From the NCBI RefSeq assembly GCF_003610635.1, contig NZ_RAQJ01000006.1, positions 1 through 64,000 on the forward strand: DNA of 64,000 nt, written 5' to 3'. Each line of letters starts with the position of its first letter. Position 1 is the stretch's first letter. Shown piece after piece: positions 8,417 through 17,481 of this stretch. Position numbers and translations under genes: made by a program. The notes beneath the pieces were generated by a model. It ran no database searches, had not been told where the DNA came from, and saw only the letters and a program-made list of their open reading frames with translations. Source of the DNA: Ichthyenterobacterium magnum (GTDB lineage Bacteria > Bacteroidota > Bacteroidia > Flavobacteriales > Flavobacteriaceae).

Positions 8417-8923
8417 ATGAAAAACATAACACTTAAAGTTATTGCCTTATCAATAACTAGTTTATGTTTTGCAAGCATTACATCTTGTAAAAAAGACAAG
8501 AAGGATTCAACTGTAAAACCTGTTGTAATTGTATTTAAAAAAGAAGGCTCGCTTCTGTTAAAAAAAGCAGCTACAGGTTCTATAATTTCAACTTTAGATA
8601 TTGAAATTGCTGATGATGCATACCAAACTCAAACTGGGTTAATGTATCGTGATAGCATGAAAGATAATCAAGGTATGTTATTTATATTTCCAAATTCTGA
8701 TTATAGAAGCTTTTATATGAAAAACACTAGAATACCTTTAGATATCATATACATTGATGAGGCATTAACCATTGTAAGTATTCAAAAAGATGCCAAACCT
8801 TTTAATGAAACTTCTTTACCATCTGAAGCTCCTGCAAAATATGTATTAGAAGTCAATGCTGGGCTAGCTGACCTATGGCGTTTAGGAAAAGGTGATGTGA
8901 TAGAATTCTCAAAGAACAACTAA
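8417..8923 (+). CDS. DUF192 family lipoprotein
   Basis: A 168-residue protein with a lipoprotein signal ending ITSC at Cys24, then a lysine/aspartate-rich linker. From about residue 55 it matches DUF192: IEIADDAYQTQTGLMYRDSMKDNQGMLFIFP, RSFYMKNTRIPLDIIYID and YVLEVNAGLADLWRLGKGDVIEF. The biochemical role of DUF192 is not established. It lies 7 bp after lgt, so its own maturation enzyme is encoded in the same unit. A strong bidirectional terminator follows. Confidence 0.92.
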   Translation: MKNITLKVIALSITSLCFASITSCKKDKKDSTVKPVVIVFKKEGSLLLKKAATGSIISTLDIEIADDAYQTQTGLMYRDSMKDNQGMLFIFPNSDYRSFYMKNTRIPLDIIYIDEALTIVSIQKDAKPFNETSLPSEAPAKYVLEVNAGLADLWRLGKGDVIEFSKNN

Positions 8924-8953
8924 CAAAAAAGTTAACTAATACACTTAAAAAAC

Positions 8954-8985
8954 AAAAAGCCATTTCTATTTCGAAATGGCTTTTT
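8954..8985. terminator. Bidirectional intrinsic terminator
   Basis: aaaaagccatttc (8954-8966) pairs perfectly with gaaatggcttttt (8973-8985) across a 6-nt loop, with A- and T-tracts on either side. It lies between the convergent DUF192 gene and secDF and can serve both strands. Confidence 0.92.
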
Positions 8986-9006
8986 GTTTTCAATAAAGAA
9001 TGGTTT

Positions 9007-12006
9007 TTAGTCTTCAGTTTCCTCTTTTGGAGGCGCAATCCCTTTATTCTTTAATGTATCATACATAATTGGAGTTGCAATAAATACAGATGAATATGTA
9101 CCAACTACCACACCAACAATTAATGCAAATAATAAGCCTCTTAATGAATCAGCACCAAAAATAAACATTGCTAAAAGCACCACTAAAGTTGTTAATGACG
9201 TATTTAATGTTCTACTTAATGTACTATTGATTGCCGAGTTAATATTTACACCACCTTTAAATCCTGCACGTTCTGCAAGTACTTCTCTAATTCTATCAAA
9301 TACAACCACGGTATCATTTAACGAGTAACCAATTACAGTTAATATAGCCGCAATAAATGCTTGATCAATCTCCATACTAAATGGCATAAACTTGTATGTT
9401 AATGAGAATACACCTAATACAATAATAACATCATGGAAAACCGCTGCAACTGCGCCAGTTGAGAATTGCCATCTTTTAAAACGTATTAAGATATATAAGA
9501 ATACTACAACTAAAGATCCTAAAATTGCCCAGAATGATGATTGTTTAATATCATCGGCAATTGTTGGACTTACTTTACTTGAGAGCATTTTACCAATCTT
9601 AGCATCACCAGAACCATCAACAAAAGCTTCGTAAGTCATTCCTGCTGGTAAGTAAGATTTTAAACCTTCAAATAACATAGTTTGAACTTCTTCATCTGCT
9701 TCTGCTGAGTTTTCGTCAACTTTATATTTTGTAGATATTTTTAATTGATTTGCATTACCAATAGTTTTGGCTTCTGCGCTTCCAAACACAGCTGTTAAGT
9801 CTTTAGTAATATCTTCTGGACTAACGGCTTTATCAAAACGCACTTGATATGTTCTTCCTCCAACAAAATCAATACCTTGATCTAATTTATTAGTAAATAA
9901 AGAAATTAAACTCACTACAACTAAAGCAGCAGAAACTACATAAGCAACTTTACGTTTACTAATAAAGTTAATTTTCATATTCTTAAATAAGCCTTTAGTA
10001 AGTGATGTTGAGAAATCTAATTTATTTCCTTTATTAACATACCAATCTACCAATAATCTTGTAATAAAGATTGCAGTAAATAGTGATGTTAAAATACCTA
10101 TTAATAAGGTTGTAGCAAATCCTTTAATTGGTCCTGTACCAAATACAAATAATATAATTGCAGTTAAACCTGTTGTAATATTTGCATCTAAAATAGAAGA
10201 TAATGCATTTGCAAAACCATCTTTTACAGCTTCTTTTTGCGATTTGCCTTTTCCTAATTCTTCTCTAATACGCTCAAAAATAAGAACGTTGGCATCTACC
10301 GACATGCCTATTGTTAACACAATACCAGCAAGGCCAGGAAGTGTTAGTACAGCACCTAAACCAGATAAAACTCCAAATATTAATAAGATGTTTAATAATA
10401 ACGCTATATCTGCAAAGATACCACCTTTACCATAGTAGAGAATCATCCAAATTAATACTAATGCTAATGCAATTAAAAATGATTTTGTACCACTTTCTAT
10501 TGCTTCTTGACCTAATGAAGGTCCAATTTCATCTGCTTGAACAATATCTGCAGAAGCTGGTAATTTACCTGCTCTTAAAACGTTAGCTAAATCGGTAGCT
10601 TCGTTAACAGTAAATGTTCCAGAAATTTCTGAATTTCCTCCTGCAATTGGTCCTGATGTAACTCCAGGTGCAGAGTATACAATATCATCTAGTACAATAG
10701 CAATCTGACTTTGCTGCGTATATGCTTTTCCAGTCATCGCTTCCCAAATCTTAGCACCTTTTCCGTTCATTTGCATGCTAACAGATGGTTCACTTCTTTG
10801 GTTATATGATTGTCTTGCATCTGTAATTACAGCACCACTTAATTGTGGTTCGTTATCTCTGTTTCCTACAAGCGCATAAACATCAACTAATTCAGTTCCT
10901 AATTGGTCATTTGCTACTGGCAAACCAAAAGCAAACTTTGTATAACGTAACTCTACTGGTAAATTAGCAATTACTTGAGGCATTTTTAAATATGATGCCA
11001 TCTTATCTTTATCTTCAACTTTAATAGCAAATAAAGCTGAAGGACTATTTTGACCAACTATTAAATCGAATAAAGGATTTACTTGAGTTGGTTGAATAGA
11101 GTCTGTTGATGTTTCTCCTAGAAGGTCATCAATAGTACTATTATCTGAATCTGTAGCAGAAGAATCTGCAGCTTCTACAACTTCATTCACTACTTCTTCT
11201 ATACCAAGAACATCTTTTAAGGTTTCGTTAGTTTTCAAGAAGAAGTCTCCTAATTCTTGTCCTTTTTGAACATCCCAAAACTCTAATTGTGCAGTACTCT
11301 GTAATAATTTTTTAATACGTTCTACATCTTTAGCTCCTGGTAATTCTACCAAGATACGTCCTGAGTTTCCTAACCTTTGAATGTTTGGAGATGTTACACC
11401 AAACTTATCAATACGCTTACGTAATACCTCGAAAGCAGATACGATAGACTCATCAACTTTTTTCTCAATTTCTGTTTTAACAGCATCATCAGACATTGAA
11501 ATATCAATAACATCATCTAAAGTTCTGTTTGCAAAAATATCTGGAGAGGCTAATTTTTGATCACCTTTTATAGCATCAAACGCTCTATAAAAAGACTCTA
11601 AGTAAGATTCTTGTGCATCTTTTTGGAGTTCTTCAGCATCAGCTAATGCTTTATTAAATAATGGGTCTTTAGTATTATTTGCTAATCCTGCTAAAATATC
11701 TTTAACAGAGATTTCTAAAATAACATTAATACCACCTTTAAGGTCAAGACCAAGGTTCATTGCTTTTTGTTTTACTTCATCGTAAGTAAACTTTGCAACA
11801 CCTATATTATAAACCTCTTTATTAGAAATAGAATCTAGGTAACGAATTTCATCTATTTTTTGTTCGTCAACATTTTGAAATTTACTAATAGCAATCTCTT
11901 TTGCTGTATCTTCAACTTGGTTGGCTTTGAATGTAAATGATAATTGATAAATACTTACCAATCCAAATAACACCGCAAACAACTTTACTAATCCTTTGTT
12001 TTGCAT
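9007..12006 (-). CDS. secDF: Protein translocase subunit SecDF (fused SecD-SecF)
   Basis: Proton-driven accessory of the Sec translocon that pulls exported proteins into the periplasm. At 999 residues it is the fused form usual in Bacteroidota. The SecD half has an N-terminal membrane segment, the D1 motif GLDLKGG at about 86-92, the P1 region with FEVLRKRIDKFGVTSPNIQ and ELPGAKDVERIKKLL, a low-complexity acidic insert around residues 275-305, and the TM cluster with GMSVDANVLIFERIREE. The SecF half begins after about 640 with GIDFVGGRTYQVRF near 710 and ends with GYSLNDTVVVFDRIRE and further TMs. A promoter precedes the ATG, and the unit ends at the 8954-8985 terminator. Confidence 0.98.
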   Translation of the reverse strand: MQNKGLVKLFAVLFGLVSIYQLSFTFKANQVEDTAKEIAISKFQNVDEQKIDEIRYLDSISNKEVYNIGVAKFTYDEVKQKAMNLGLDLKGGINVILEISVKDILAGLANNTKDPLFNKALADAEELQKDAQESYLESFYRAFDAIKGDQKLASPDIFANRTLDDVIDISMSDDAVKTEIEKKVDESIVSAFEVLRKRIDKFGVTSPNIQRLGNSGRILVELPGAKDVERIKKLLQSTAQLEFWDVQKGQELGDFFLKTNETLKDVLGIEEVVNEVVEAADSSATDSDNSTIDDLLGETSTDSIQPTQVNPLFDLIVGQNSPSALFAIKVEDKDKMASYLKMPQVIANLPVELRYTKFAFGLPVANDQLGTELVDVYALVGNRDNEPQLSGAVITDARQSYNQRSEPSVSMQMNGKGAKIWEAMTGKAYTQQSQIAIVLDDIVYSAPGVTSGPIAGGNSEISGTFTVNEATDLANVLRAGKLPASADIVQADEIGPSLGQEAIESGTKSFLIALALVLIWMILYYGKGGIFADIALLLNILLIFGVLSGLGAVLTLPGLAGIVLTIGMSVDANVLIFERIREELGKGKSQKEAVKDGFANALSSILDANITTGLTAIILFVFGTGPIKGFATTLLIGILTSLFTAIFITRLLVDWYVNKGNKLDFSTSLTKGLFKNMKINFISKRKVAYVVSAALVVVSLISLFTNKLDQGIDFVGGRTYQVRFDKAVSPEDITKDLTAVFGSAEAKTIGNANQLKISTKYKVDENSAEADEEVQTMLFEGLKSYLPAGMTYEAFVDGSGDAKIGKMLSSKVSPTIADDIKQSSFWAILGSLVVVFLYILIRFKRWQFSTGAVAAVFHDVIIVLGVFSLTYKFMPFSMEIDQAFIAAILTVIGYSLNDTVVVFDRIREVLAERAGFKGGVNINSAINSTLSRTLNTSLTTLVVLLAMFIFGADSLRGLLFALIVGVVVGTYSSVFIATPIMYDTLKNKGIAPPKEETED

Positions 12007-12040
12007 TACTTTATTTTTTAGTCAAATTTTTAAAAACGAG

Positions 12041-12071
12041 CAAATATAGAATTTACCGTAAGATTTGACAA
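12041..12071 (-). promoter_or_regulatory. Promoter for secDF
   Basis: On the minus strand TTG (12071-12069) and TATATTTG (12048-12041) are separated by 20 nt, an ideal Bacteroidota -33/-7 pair. Predicted start is near 12036, 30 nt before the secDF ATG. Confidence 0.7.
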
Positions 12072-12178
12072 TTATTTTTTATGATTATATATGTGATTTT
12101 TTATAGCTGGATAGCTATATATTACTTTCAAAAAAACAACATATATGTATCTCTGAAAGTACTTTATAATAAGTTAGT

Positions 12179-12805
12179 TTAGCTAAGAACTGGTCCAGCT
12201 CTAACCTCTGGAATCTTATATGAAGTATTATCTATTGCTATTGCAATATCTCTACGTAACTTGTAGGCTACTTTTATTATGCTTTCGTCTTCCTTATCAT
12301 CTGTCTCTTTAATAGACATAAATGTATTAGGATTGAAAAATCTATCGTTTCCTGTTTTTGACTCTAAGGCAAGTTTTCCTGATAAACCTGAAGCAATATC
12401 AGACCCATTATGAATTTCAAATACATCAAGATTATAAGAAACCGATTTGTTTTCTGAAGGAATTTTAGCTGGACTTTCTTCCTGATGCTTAGTAGCATCA
12501 TCAAATGCCAAGGTTTTATCTTTAGAAAATATCTTTTTTATACTAGAAATATCAGCATCACTATAGTAGGTAATTTTTAATTGCCCTTGTTCTAAATCTA
12601 GTATTTGAATATTATCAACTCCAATAGCTTCTAATTGCTCTTTAACTATTGTAATTGTATTTTGAGCTTCGTTTGATGTAACCTCATCATCATTAAACTG
12701 AAGTACTATTTCCTGATTAGGGACAGATGTTTGCTGTTGACTAGCAATTCCTCCTAATAAGGCAAGTATAATGATTAAAGTACTAAAGTACCATTTCGAG
12801 TTCAT
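12179..12805 (-). CDS. SecD P1-like membrane-anchored protein (208 aa)
   Basis: Starting at the ATG at 12805, the protein has one N-terminal hydrophobic segment (KWYFSTLIIILALLGGIA) and an exported remainder. Residues about 40-95 follow the pattern of the SecD P1 domain: VKEQLEAIGVDNIQI...GQLKITYYSDADISSIKKIF...LAFDD resembles LRKRIDKFGVTSPNIQ...GRILVELPGAKDVERIKKLL...LEFWD of the neighbouring SecDF. It lacks the GLDLKGG motif and the multi-TM part. An upstream in-frame start at 12838 is unlikely, because the -7 box TATATTTG lies at 12817-12810, between the two starts. It is on the same strand as secDF, 172 bp upstream. Function unknown; the relation to SecD is my reading. Confidence 0.75.
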   Translation of the reverse strand: MNSKWYFSTLIIILALLGGIASQQQTSVPNQEIVLQFNDDEVTSNEAQNTITIVKEQLEAIGVDNIQILDLEQGQLKITYYSDADISSIKKIFSKDKTLAFDDATKHQEESPAKIPSENKSVSYNLDVFEIHNGSDIASGLSGKLALESKTGNDRFFNPNTFMSIKETDDKEDESIIKVAYKLRRDIAIAIDNTSYKIPEVRAGPVLS

Positions 12806-12809
12806 GCGC

Positions 12810-12817
12810 CAAATATA
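12810..12817 (-). promoter_or_regulatory. -7 element decides the start of the SecD P1-like gene
   Basis: TATATTTG on the minus strand is followed by GCGC and then the ATG at 12805. The start of transcription would fall at or next to the A of the ATG, so the mRNA may be leaderless. It rules against the longer reading from 12838. Confidence 0.6.
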
Positions 12818-12951
12818 GAAAAAAAATAAAGACTGCATTTCTACAGTCTTTATTTTAATATTTATATCAAAATCGTTGAGTTTACTGTTTTTTCAAGAAT
12901 AACGATTTTATTCGAAACATCGAGACTATATCTCAATAAATTCTTTTTAAA

Positions 12952-13878
12952 TTATAGCTCTAATAAACCATTGGTTTTTTTAACGCCTTCTGCACTTTCT
13001 TGCATGTGAGCTTTTTCAGCATCGCTTAATTTAATATCAACAATACTTTCAATTCCGTTACGACCTAAAACAACTGGTACTCCAATACATAAGTCGTTTA
13101 AACCATATTCTCCATCTAATAACGTTGAGCAAGGGAATATTTTCTTTTGGTCACAAGCAATGGCTTGCACTAATCCGCTTACAGCTGCTCCTGGAGCATA
13201 CCAAGCAGAAGTGCCTAATAATTTTGTAAGCGTAGCTCCACCAACTTTAGTATCTTCTTTAACTTGATTTAATCTATCATCTGAGATAAATTGTGATACT
13301 GGAACAGAGTTTCTTGTTGCCAAACGTGTTAAAGGCACCATTCCTTTATCGCTATGTCCACCAATTACCATTCCGTCTACATCACTAATTGGAGCTCCTA
13401 AAGCTTCAGCTAATCTATATTTAAAACGAGCAGAATCTAAAGCGCCTCCCATACCAATAACTCTGTTTTTTGGTAGGCCAGTTGTTTTATGAACTAAATA
13501 GGTCATTGTATCCATAGGATTACTAACAACTATTATAATTGTGTTTGGAGAGTGTTCTATTAAACTAGACGATACCATTTTTACAATACCTGCATTAATA
13601 CCAATTAACTCTTCACGAGTCATTCCTGGCTTACGAGGAATACCTGAAGTAATCACACAAATATCACTATCTGCTGTTTTTGAATAATCGTTAGTTGTTC
13701 CTGTAATTTTAGTATCAAAACCGTTTAATGAAGCTGTTTGCATTAAATCCATTGCTTTACCTTCGGCAAAACCTTCTTTAATATCTAAGATAACGACTTC
13801 TGAAGCAAAATCTTTAATTGCAATATACTCAGCGCAACTTGCACCTACTGCTCCTGCTCCAACTACTGTTACTTTCAT
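12952..13878 (-). CDS. mdh: Malate dehydrogenase
   Basis: NAD-dependent oxidation of malate to oxaloacetate in the TCA cycle, cytoplasmic. The 308 residues have the LDH-like MDH layout: Rossmann loop GAGAVGASCAEYIA at the N-terminus, aspartate at the end of beta-2 (ILDIKEG), substrate loop with the arginines of GIPRKPGMTREEL, VVSNPMDTMTYLV, MGGALDSARFKYRLAEALG, and the catalytic histidine in VIGGHSDKGMVPL. It has its own -7 box and lies downstream of a terminator, so it is probably monocistronic. Confidence 0.97.
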   Translation of the reverse strand: MKVTVVGAGAVGASCAEYIAIKDFASEVVILDIKEGFAEGKAMDLMQTASLNGFDTKITGTTNDYSKTADSDICVITSGIPRKPGMTREELIGINAGIVKMVSSSLIEHSPNTIIIVVSNPMDTMTYLVHKTTGLPKNRVIGMGGALDSARFKYRLAEALGAPISDVDGMVIGGHSDKGMVPLTRLATRNSVPVSQFISDDRLNQVKEDTKVGGATLTKLLGTSAWYAPGAAVSGLVQAIACDQKKIFPCSTLLDGEYGLNDLCIGVPVVLGRNGIESIVDIKLSDAEKAHMQESAEGVKKTNGLLEL

Positions 13879-13913
13879 AATATTTATAATTTTATGTGTT
13901 GTTTTTAAGACCG

Positions 13914-13921
13914 CAAAATTA
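13914..13921 (-). promoter_or_regulatory. -7 element for mdh
   Basis: TAATTTTG on the minus strand, predicting a start near 13909 and a leader of about 30 nt before the mdh ATG at 13878. No clear -33 TTTG was seen. Confidence 0.5.
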
Positions 13922-13941
13922 CGAATTAATATGCTTTTAAT

Positions 13942-13978
13942 AAAAAAAAGCGCAAGATTAAATCTTGCACTTTTTTTT
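13942..13978 (-). terminator. Intrinsic terminator of the DUF6588 gene
   Basis: gcaaga (13952-13957) pairs with tcttgc (13963-13968). After one mismatch, g13950/c13970 and eight A/T pairs extend the stem. On the minus strand a run of eight T follows. It lies 21 bp past the stop of the DUF6588 gene and just before the mdh promoter. Confidence 0.8.
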
Positions 13979-13998
13979 ATCTACATTGTTTATTTCTA

Positions 13999-15048
13999 CT
14001 ATCTAAAGCTAAATGCAATTCCAGCAGATGCTGTGTTATACTCTTGCAATGTATAATCTGCAAATATTTTAAAGAAACCTAAATTTAAACGCGTACCTAT
14101 GGTAGCTCTCACACCATTAGCCTCAAAATCTAAGTTAATTGGATTACTAATTGTTTCACGTACAGATGGACCAGAAGGGTTTCCATTTTCATCTTCTACA
14201 TCATATGTTAAGGTATAATCACCTTTCATTTTTGCTGTGGTTTTACCATTATTGTAGCCTAAACTTCCGTAAAGTGTAATAATTTTAAAGTCTAATGAAG
14301 CTATAGCTTGTAGTGTCCATGTGTTCATTTTAAATTCTGCTTCGCCATTATTAACTTCAACATCATCAGTTGCGCTTTCGTCTTCTATTGCATAAGTGAC
14401 ATTCATATTAGTAAATGCGGCTAATACTGAAACATTAAGAGGTAGTTTTTCTAGTGGTCCAAAATATTGCATTAAATCATGTTGCAGACCAAAACCTATA
14501 AGGCTAGCTTCTACATTATCATCAAAATCTAGCTTTGGCACTAGCCTTAACTTAATATCTGTTTTATATGGCAAACCAAAACCTAGTTGAATCATTGGTG
14601 TTGGTACAGCATTTACTGGCAAATCTTCTGTTATACCACCTGGCATATTAAAACTTGCAACTTTAAAAGTACCATCTTCTCTTGGAATAGATATATCTAC
14701 TGTAGTTTCTGTATCGTTTTCACTCATCACTGTAGGTAATGAGGTTTCTCCATTTGGTAAATTTAAAAACATATAATCACTATCTATAAAAGAAAACATC
14801 TGTTCTTTATCTGGAACAAAAGATGCATTTGCATTTATTGTAATATCAAATCCAAACTTTTTATGTGTTTTTGCTGTAGTATACCAACCACCATTCATAC
14901 TATACATTAGTCCTTTCATTGCTGGATTAAGGTAGTTCTCGGTTAATTTGCTAGCATCATCTGCAGCTAATAAAATTGTTTCTAGTTCTTGAGCTTGCGA
15001 TAATTGGAATGTCAAAAAGAATGACATTATAATCCATGATTTTTTCAT
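13999..15048 (-). CDS. DUF6588 family protein, probable outer-membrane protein
   Basis: A 349-residue protein with a signal peptide (MKKSWIIMSFFLTFQLSQAQ). The mature N-terminus ELETILLAADDASKLTENYLNPAMKGLMYSMN is typical of a family common in Bacteroidota that I recognise as DUF6588. The rest alternates hydrophobic and polar residues, with the glycine/aromatic pattern of a beta-barrel (LQAIASLDFKIITLYGSLGYNNG), and ends in a strand with terminal phenylalanine-arginine (AGIAFSFR), consistent with outer-membrane insertion. Its own terminator follows. No function is known. Confidence 0.82.
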   Translation of the reverse strand: MKKSWIIMSFFLTFQLSQAQELETILLAADDASKLTENYLNPAMKGLMYSMNGGWYTTAKTHKKFGFDITINANASFVPDKEQMFSFIDSDYMFLNLPNGETSLPTVMSENDTETTVDISIPREDGTFKVASFNMPGGITEDLPVNAVPTPMIQLGFGLPYKTDIKLRLVPKLDFDDNVEASLIGFGLQHDLMQYFGPLEKLPLNVSVLAAFTNMNVTYAIEDESATDDVEVNNGEAEFKMNTWTLQAIASLDFKIITLYGSLGYNNGKTTAKMKGDYTLTYDVEDENGNPSGPSVRETISNPINLDFEANGVRATIGTRLNLGFFKIFADYTLQEYNTASAGIAFSFR

Positions 15049-15173
15049 AATGTGTAAGTTAAGGTTAGTGTAAAACTATATAAAAAATTTAAAAAAACAA
15101 CATTTAATCGATAAAAATTGCATTTTACCGATGTATTTATCTTTAAACTCTAATTTATTAGAAGTTACGGAAT

Positions 15174-15203
15174 AAAAAAATACCCAATTTTGGGTATTTT
15201 TTT
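15174..15203 (-). terminator. Intrinsic terminator of gyrB
   Basis: aaaaaaatacccaa (15174-15187) pairs with ttgggtattttttt (15190-15203) with a 2-nt nominal loop. It sits about 30 bp past the gyrB stop, with a T-run on the minus strand. The symmetry would also allow activity on the plus strand. Confidence 0.88.
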
Positions 15204-15234
15204 AATGATTACAATGTAATTGTATTTGAAAATC

Positions 15235-17184
15235 TTACGCATCAATGTTTGCATAAATAGCATTCTTTTCAATAAATTCTCTACGGGGTGGAACTTCGTC
15301 TCCCATTAACATAGAGAAAATACGGTCGGCTTCACTTCCGTTATCTATTTGTACTAATCGCATGGTTCTAAATTCAGGATTCATAGTGGTGTCCCAAAGT
15401 TGCTCAGCGTTCATTTCTCCTAAACCTTTGTAGCGCTGAATTTTTGAACTCTCACCAAATTCTGCTACAATTTCGTCTCGCTCTTTATCAGACCAGGCAT
15501 ATTGTTTTTTGGCTCCTTTTTTAACTAAATATAATGGTGGAGTTGCTATATAAATGTGTCCATTTTCAATGAGTTCTTTCATATATCTAAAGAAGAAGGT
15601 CAAAATTAAAGTTGCAATATGACTACCATCAATATCGGCATCACACATAATCACTACTTTATGATATCTTAATTTAGATAAATTTAAAGCTTTACTATCT
15701 TCTTCTGTACCAATAGTAACACCAAGTGCTGTAAAGATATTTTTAATTTCTTCATTTTCAAACACTTTATGTGTCATTGCTTTTTCGACATTCAATATTT
15801 TTCCTCGCAATGGAAGAATTGCTTGAAACGCTCTGTCACGTCCTTGTTTTGCTGTTCCACCTGCCGAATCTCCCTCAACAAGAAATACTTCACATTTTTC
15901 AGGGTCTTGTTCTGAACAATCACTTAATTTTCCTGGCAATCCACCAATACTCATAACGGTTTTACGCTGCACCATATCACGTGCTTTTTGAGCAGCATGA
16001 CGTGCTTGTGCGGCAAGTATTACTTTCTGAACAATGGTTTTAGCATCATCTGGATGCTCTTCAAGATAATCTGTAAGCATTTCAGAAACTGCCTGACTTA
16101 CAGAAGCCGAGACTTCTCTATTACCTAGTTTTGTTTTGGTTTGACCTTCAAATTGAGGCTCTTGAACTTTTACAGATATAATGGCTGTTAACCCTTCACG
16201 AAAATCATCACCAGCAATATCAAACTTAAGTTTGTCTAACATTCCTGAGCTATCAGCATATTTCTTTAAGGTATGTGTTAAACCTCGTCTAAAACCAGAT
16301 AGGTGTGTTCCACCTTCATGCGTATTAATGTTGTTTACATACGAGTGTAGATTTTCGGCATAAGAGGTATTATATATCATAGCAACCTCAACTGGAACGC
16401 CATTTTTTTCTCCTTCAAATGAAATGACATCTTTCATTAAAGGCTCTCTGTTTCCGTCTAAAAACTTTATAAACTCTTTTAAACCTTCTTCAGAATGGAA
16501 TGTTTCACCCTCAAAAGAGCCATCTTCCTTTTTATGTCTTTTATCTACTAAATGAACCGTAATTCCTTTATTTAAATAGGCTAATTCACGTAAGCGGCTT
16601 GCTAAGGTATCGTAGCTATATTCTAACGTTTGTGTGAAAATTGTTGGATCTGGTTTAAAGGTAACTGTTGTACCTCGTTTGTCTGTATCACCAACTTGCT
16701 TAACAGGATACATTGCTTTACCACGCTCATACTCCTGCTCATAAATTTTTCCTTCTCTAAACACTGTAGCTTTTAAGTGTTCAGAAAGTGCATTCACACA
16801 ACTTACACCAACACCATGCAGTCCGCCAGAAACCTTATATGAATCTTTATCAAACTTACCACCAGCACCAATTTTAGTCATAACGACTTCTAATGCAGAA
16901 ACGCCTTCTTTTTTGTGAAGACCTACAGGAATACCACGACCATCATCTTCGGTAGTGATAGAATTGTCTTCGTTAATAGTTACTGTGATATTATCACAAT
17001 GTCCAGCTAAAGCTTCATCTATAGAGTTGTCTACAACTTCATATACTAAATGATGCAGACCACGAGTACCAACATCTCCAATATACATAGAAGGACGCAT
17101 ACGCACATGCTCCATACCTTCTAAGGCTTGAATACTATCTGCCGAATAATTATGTTTGTTAAACTCTTCTTTTTTATCGCTCAT
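15235..17184 (-). CDS. gyrB: DNA gyrase subunit B
   Basis: ATPase subunit of the type II topoisomerase that introduces negative supercoils. The 649 residues show the GHKL ATPase segments (VVDNSIDEALAGHCDNI, DDGRGIPVG, GGLHGVGVSCVNALS), the transducer domain, and the TOPRIM domain with EGDSAGGTAKQGRDR near residue 438 and the metal-binding DADIDGSHI. The C-terminus ends with RREFIEKNA as in other GyrB. Length is typical of Flavobacteriaceae, which lack the long proteobacterial insert. No rho-type operon partner is adjacent; gyrA is elsewhere. Confidence 0.98.
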   Translation of the reverse strand: MSDKKEEFNKHNYSADSIQALEGMEHVRMRPSMYIGDVGTRGLHHLVYEVVDNSIDEALAGHCDNITVTINEDNSITTEDDGRGIPVGLHKKEGVSALEVVMTKIGAGGKFDKDSYKVSGGLHGVGVSCVNALSEHLKATVFREGKIYEQEYERGKAMYPVKQVGDTDKRGTTVTFKPDPTIFTQTLEYSYDTLASRLRELAYLNKGITVHLVDKRHKKEDGSFEGETFHSEEGLKEFIKFLDGNREPLMKDVISFEGEKNGVPVEVAMIYNTSYAENLHSYVNNINTHEGGTHLSGFRRGLTHTLKKYADSSGMLDKLKFDIAGDDFREGLTAIISVKVQEPQFEGQTKTKLGNREVSASVSQAVSEMLTDYLEEHPDDAKTIVQKVILAAQARHAAQKARDMVQRKTVMSIGGLPGKLSDCSEQDPEKCEVFLVEGDSAGGTAKQGRDRAFQAILPLRGKILNVEKAMTHKVFENEEIKNIFTALGVTIGTEEDSKALNLSKLRYHKVVIMCDADIDGSHIATLILTFFFRYMKELIENGHIYIATPPLYLVKKGAKKQYAWSDKERDEIVAEFGESSKIQRYKGLGEMNAEQLWDTTMNPEFRTMRLVQIDNGSEADRIFSMLMGDEVPPRREFIEKNAIYANIDA

Positions 17185-17225
17185 AAATTTTAATTTATTT
17201 TGAAATATCTAGTTAATTCACTTTA

Positions 17226-17244
17226 GTATAATTTTGAATTATAC
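17226..17244. promoter_or_regulatory. 19-bp palindrome upstream of gyrB
   Basis: gtataatt (17226-17233) and aattatac (17237-17244) form a perfect 8-3-8 inverted repeat, 42 to 60 nt upstream of the gyrB ATG on the minus strand. It could be an operator or overlap the promoter region. No TAnnTTTG box was found for gyrB. Interpretation uncertain. Confidence 0.4.
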
Positions 17245-17481
17245 GCCACATAAAAAAAGACGCTTAATAGCATCTTAGAACACTAACAAAGATACGAAAT
17301 TACAGAGCCTTTTAAAAGCATTTCATAGAATGAAAGCGATATTTATCAACATTTGTTAATTACTAAAAAAAGCTCTTAAATCGCTTAAAAATAGTCTTAA
17401 ATTAAATTTGATGTATATTTTATACAGCTTGTAAAACATTTTTTTATAAAAGTCTTTTAAAAGCTATAATTTGAAGCAGCA

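Noticed and set aside
12806-12838. Upstream TM-like extension MQSLFFFYIWR of the SecD P1-like gene
   Set aside because: The promoter -7 box lies inside it and the normal signal-anchor begins at the later ATG.
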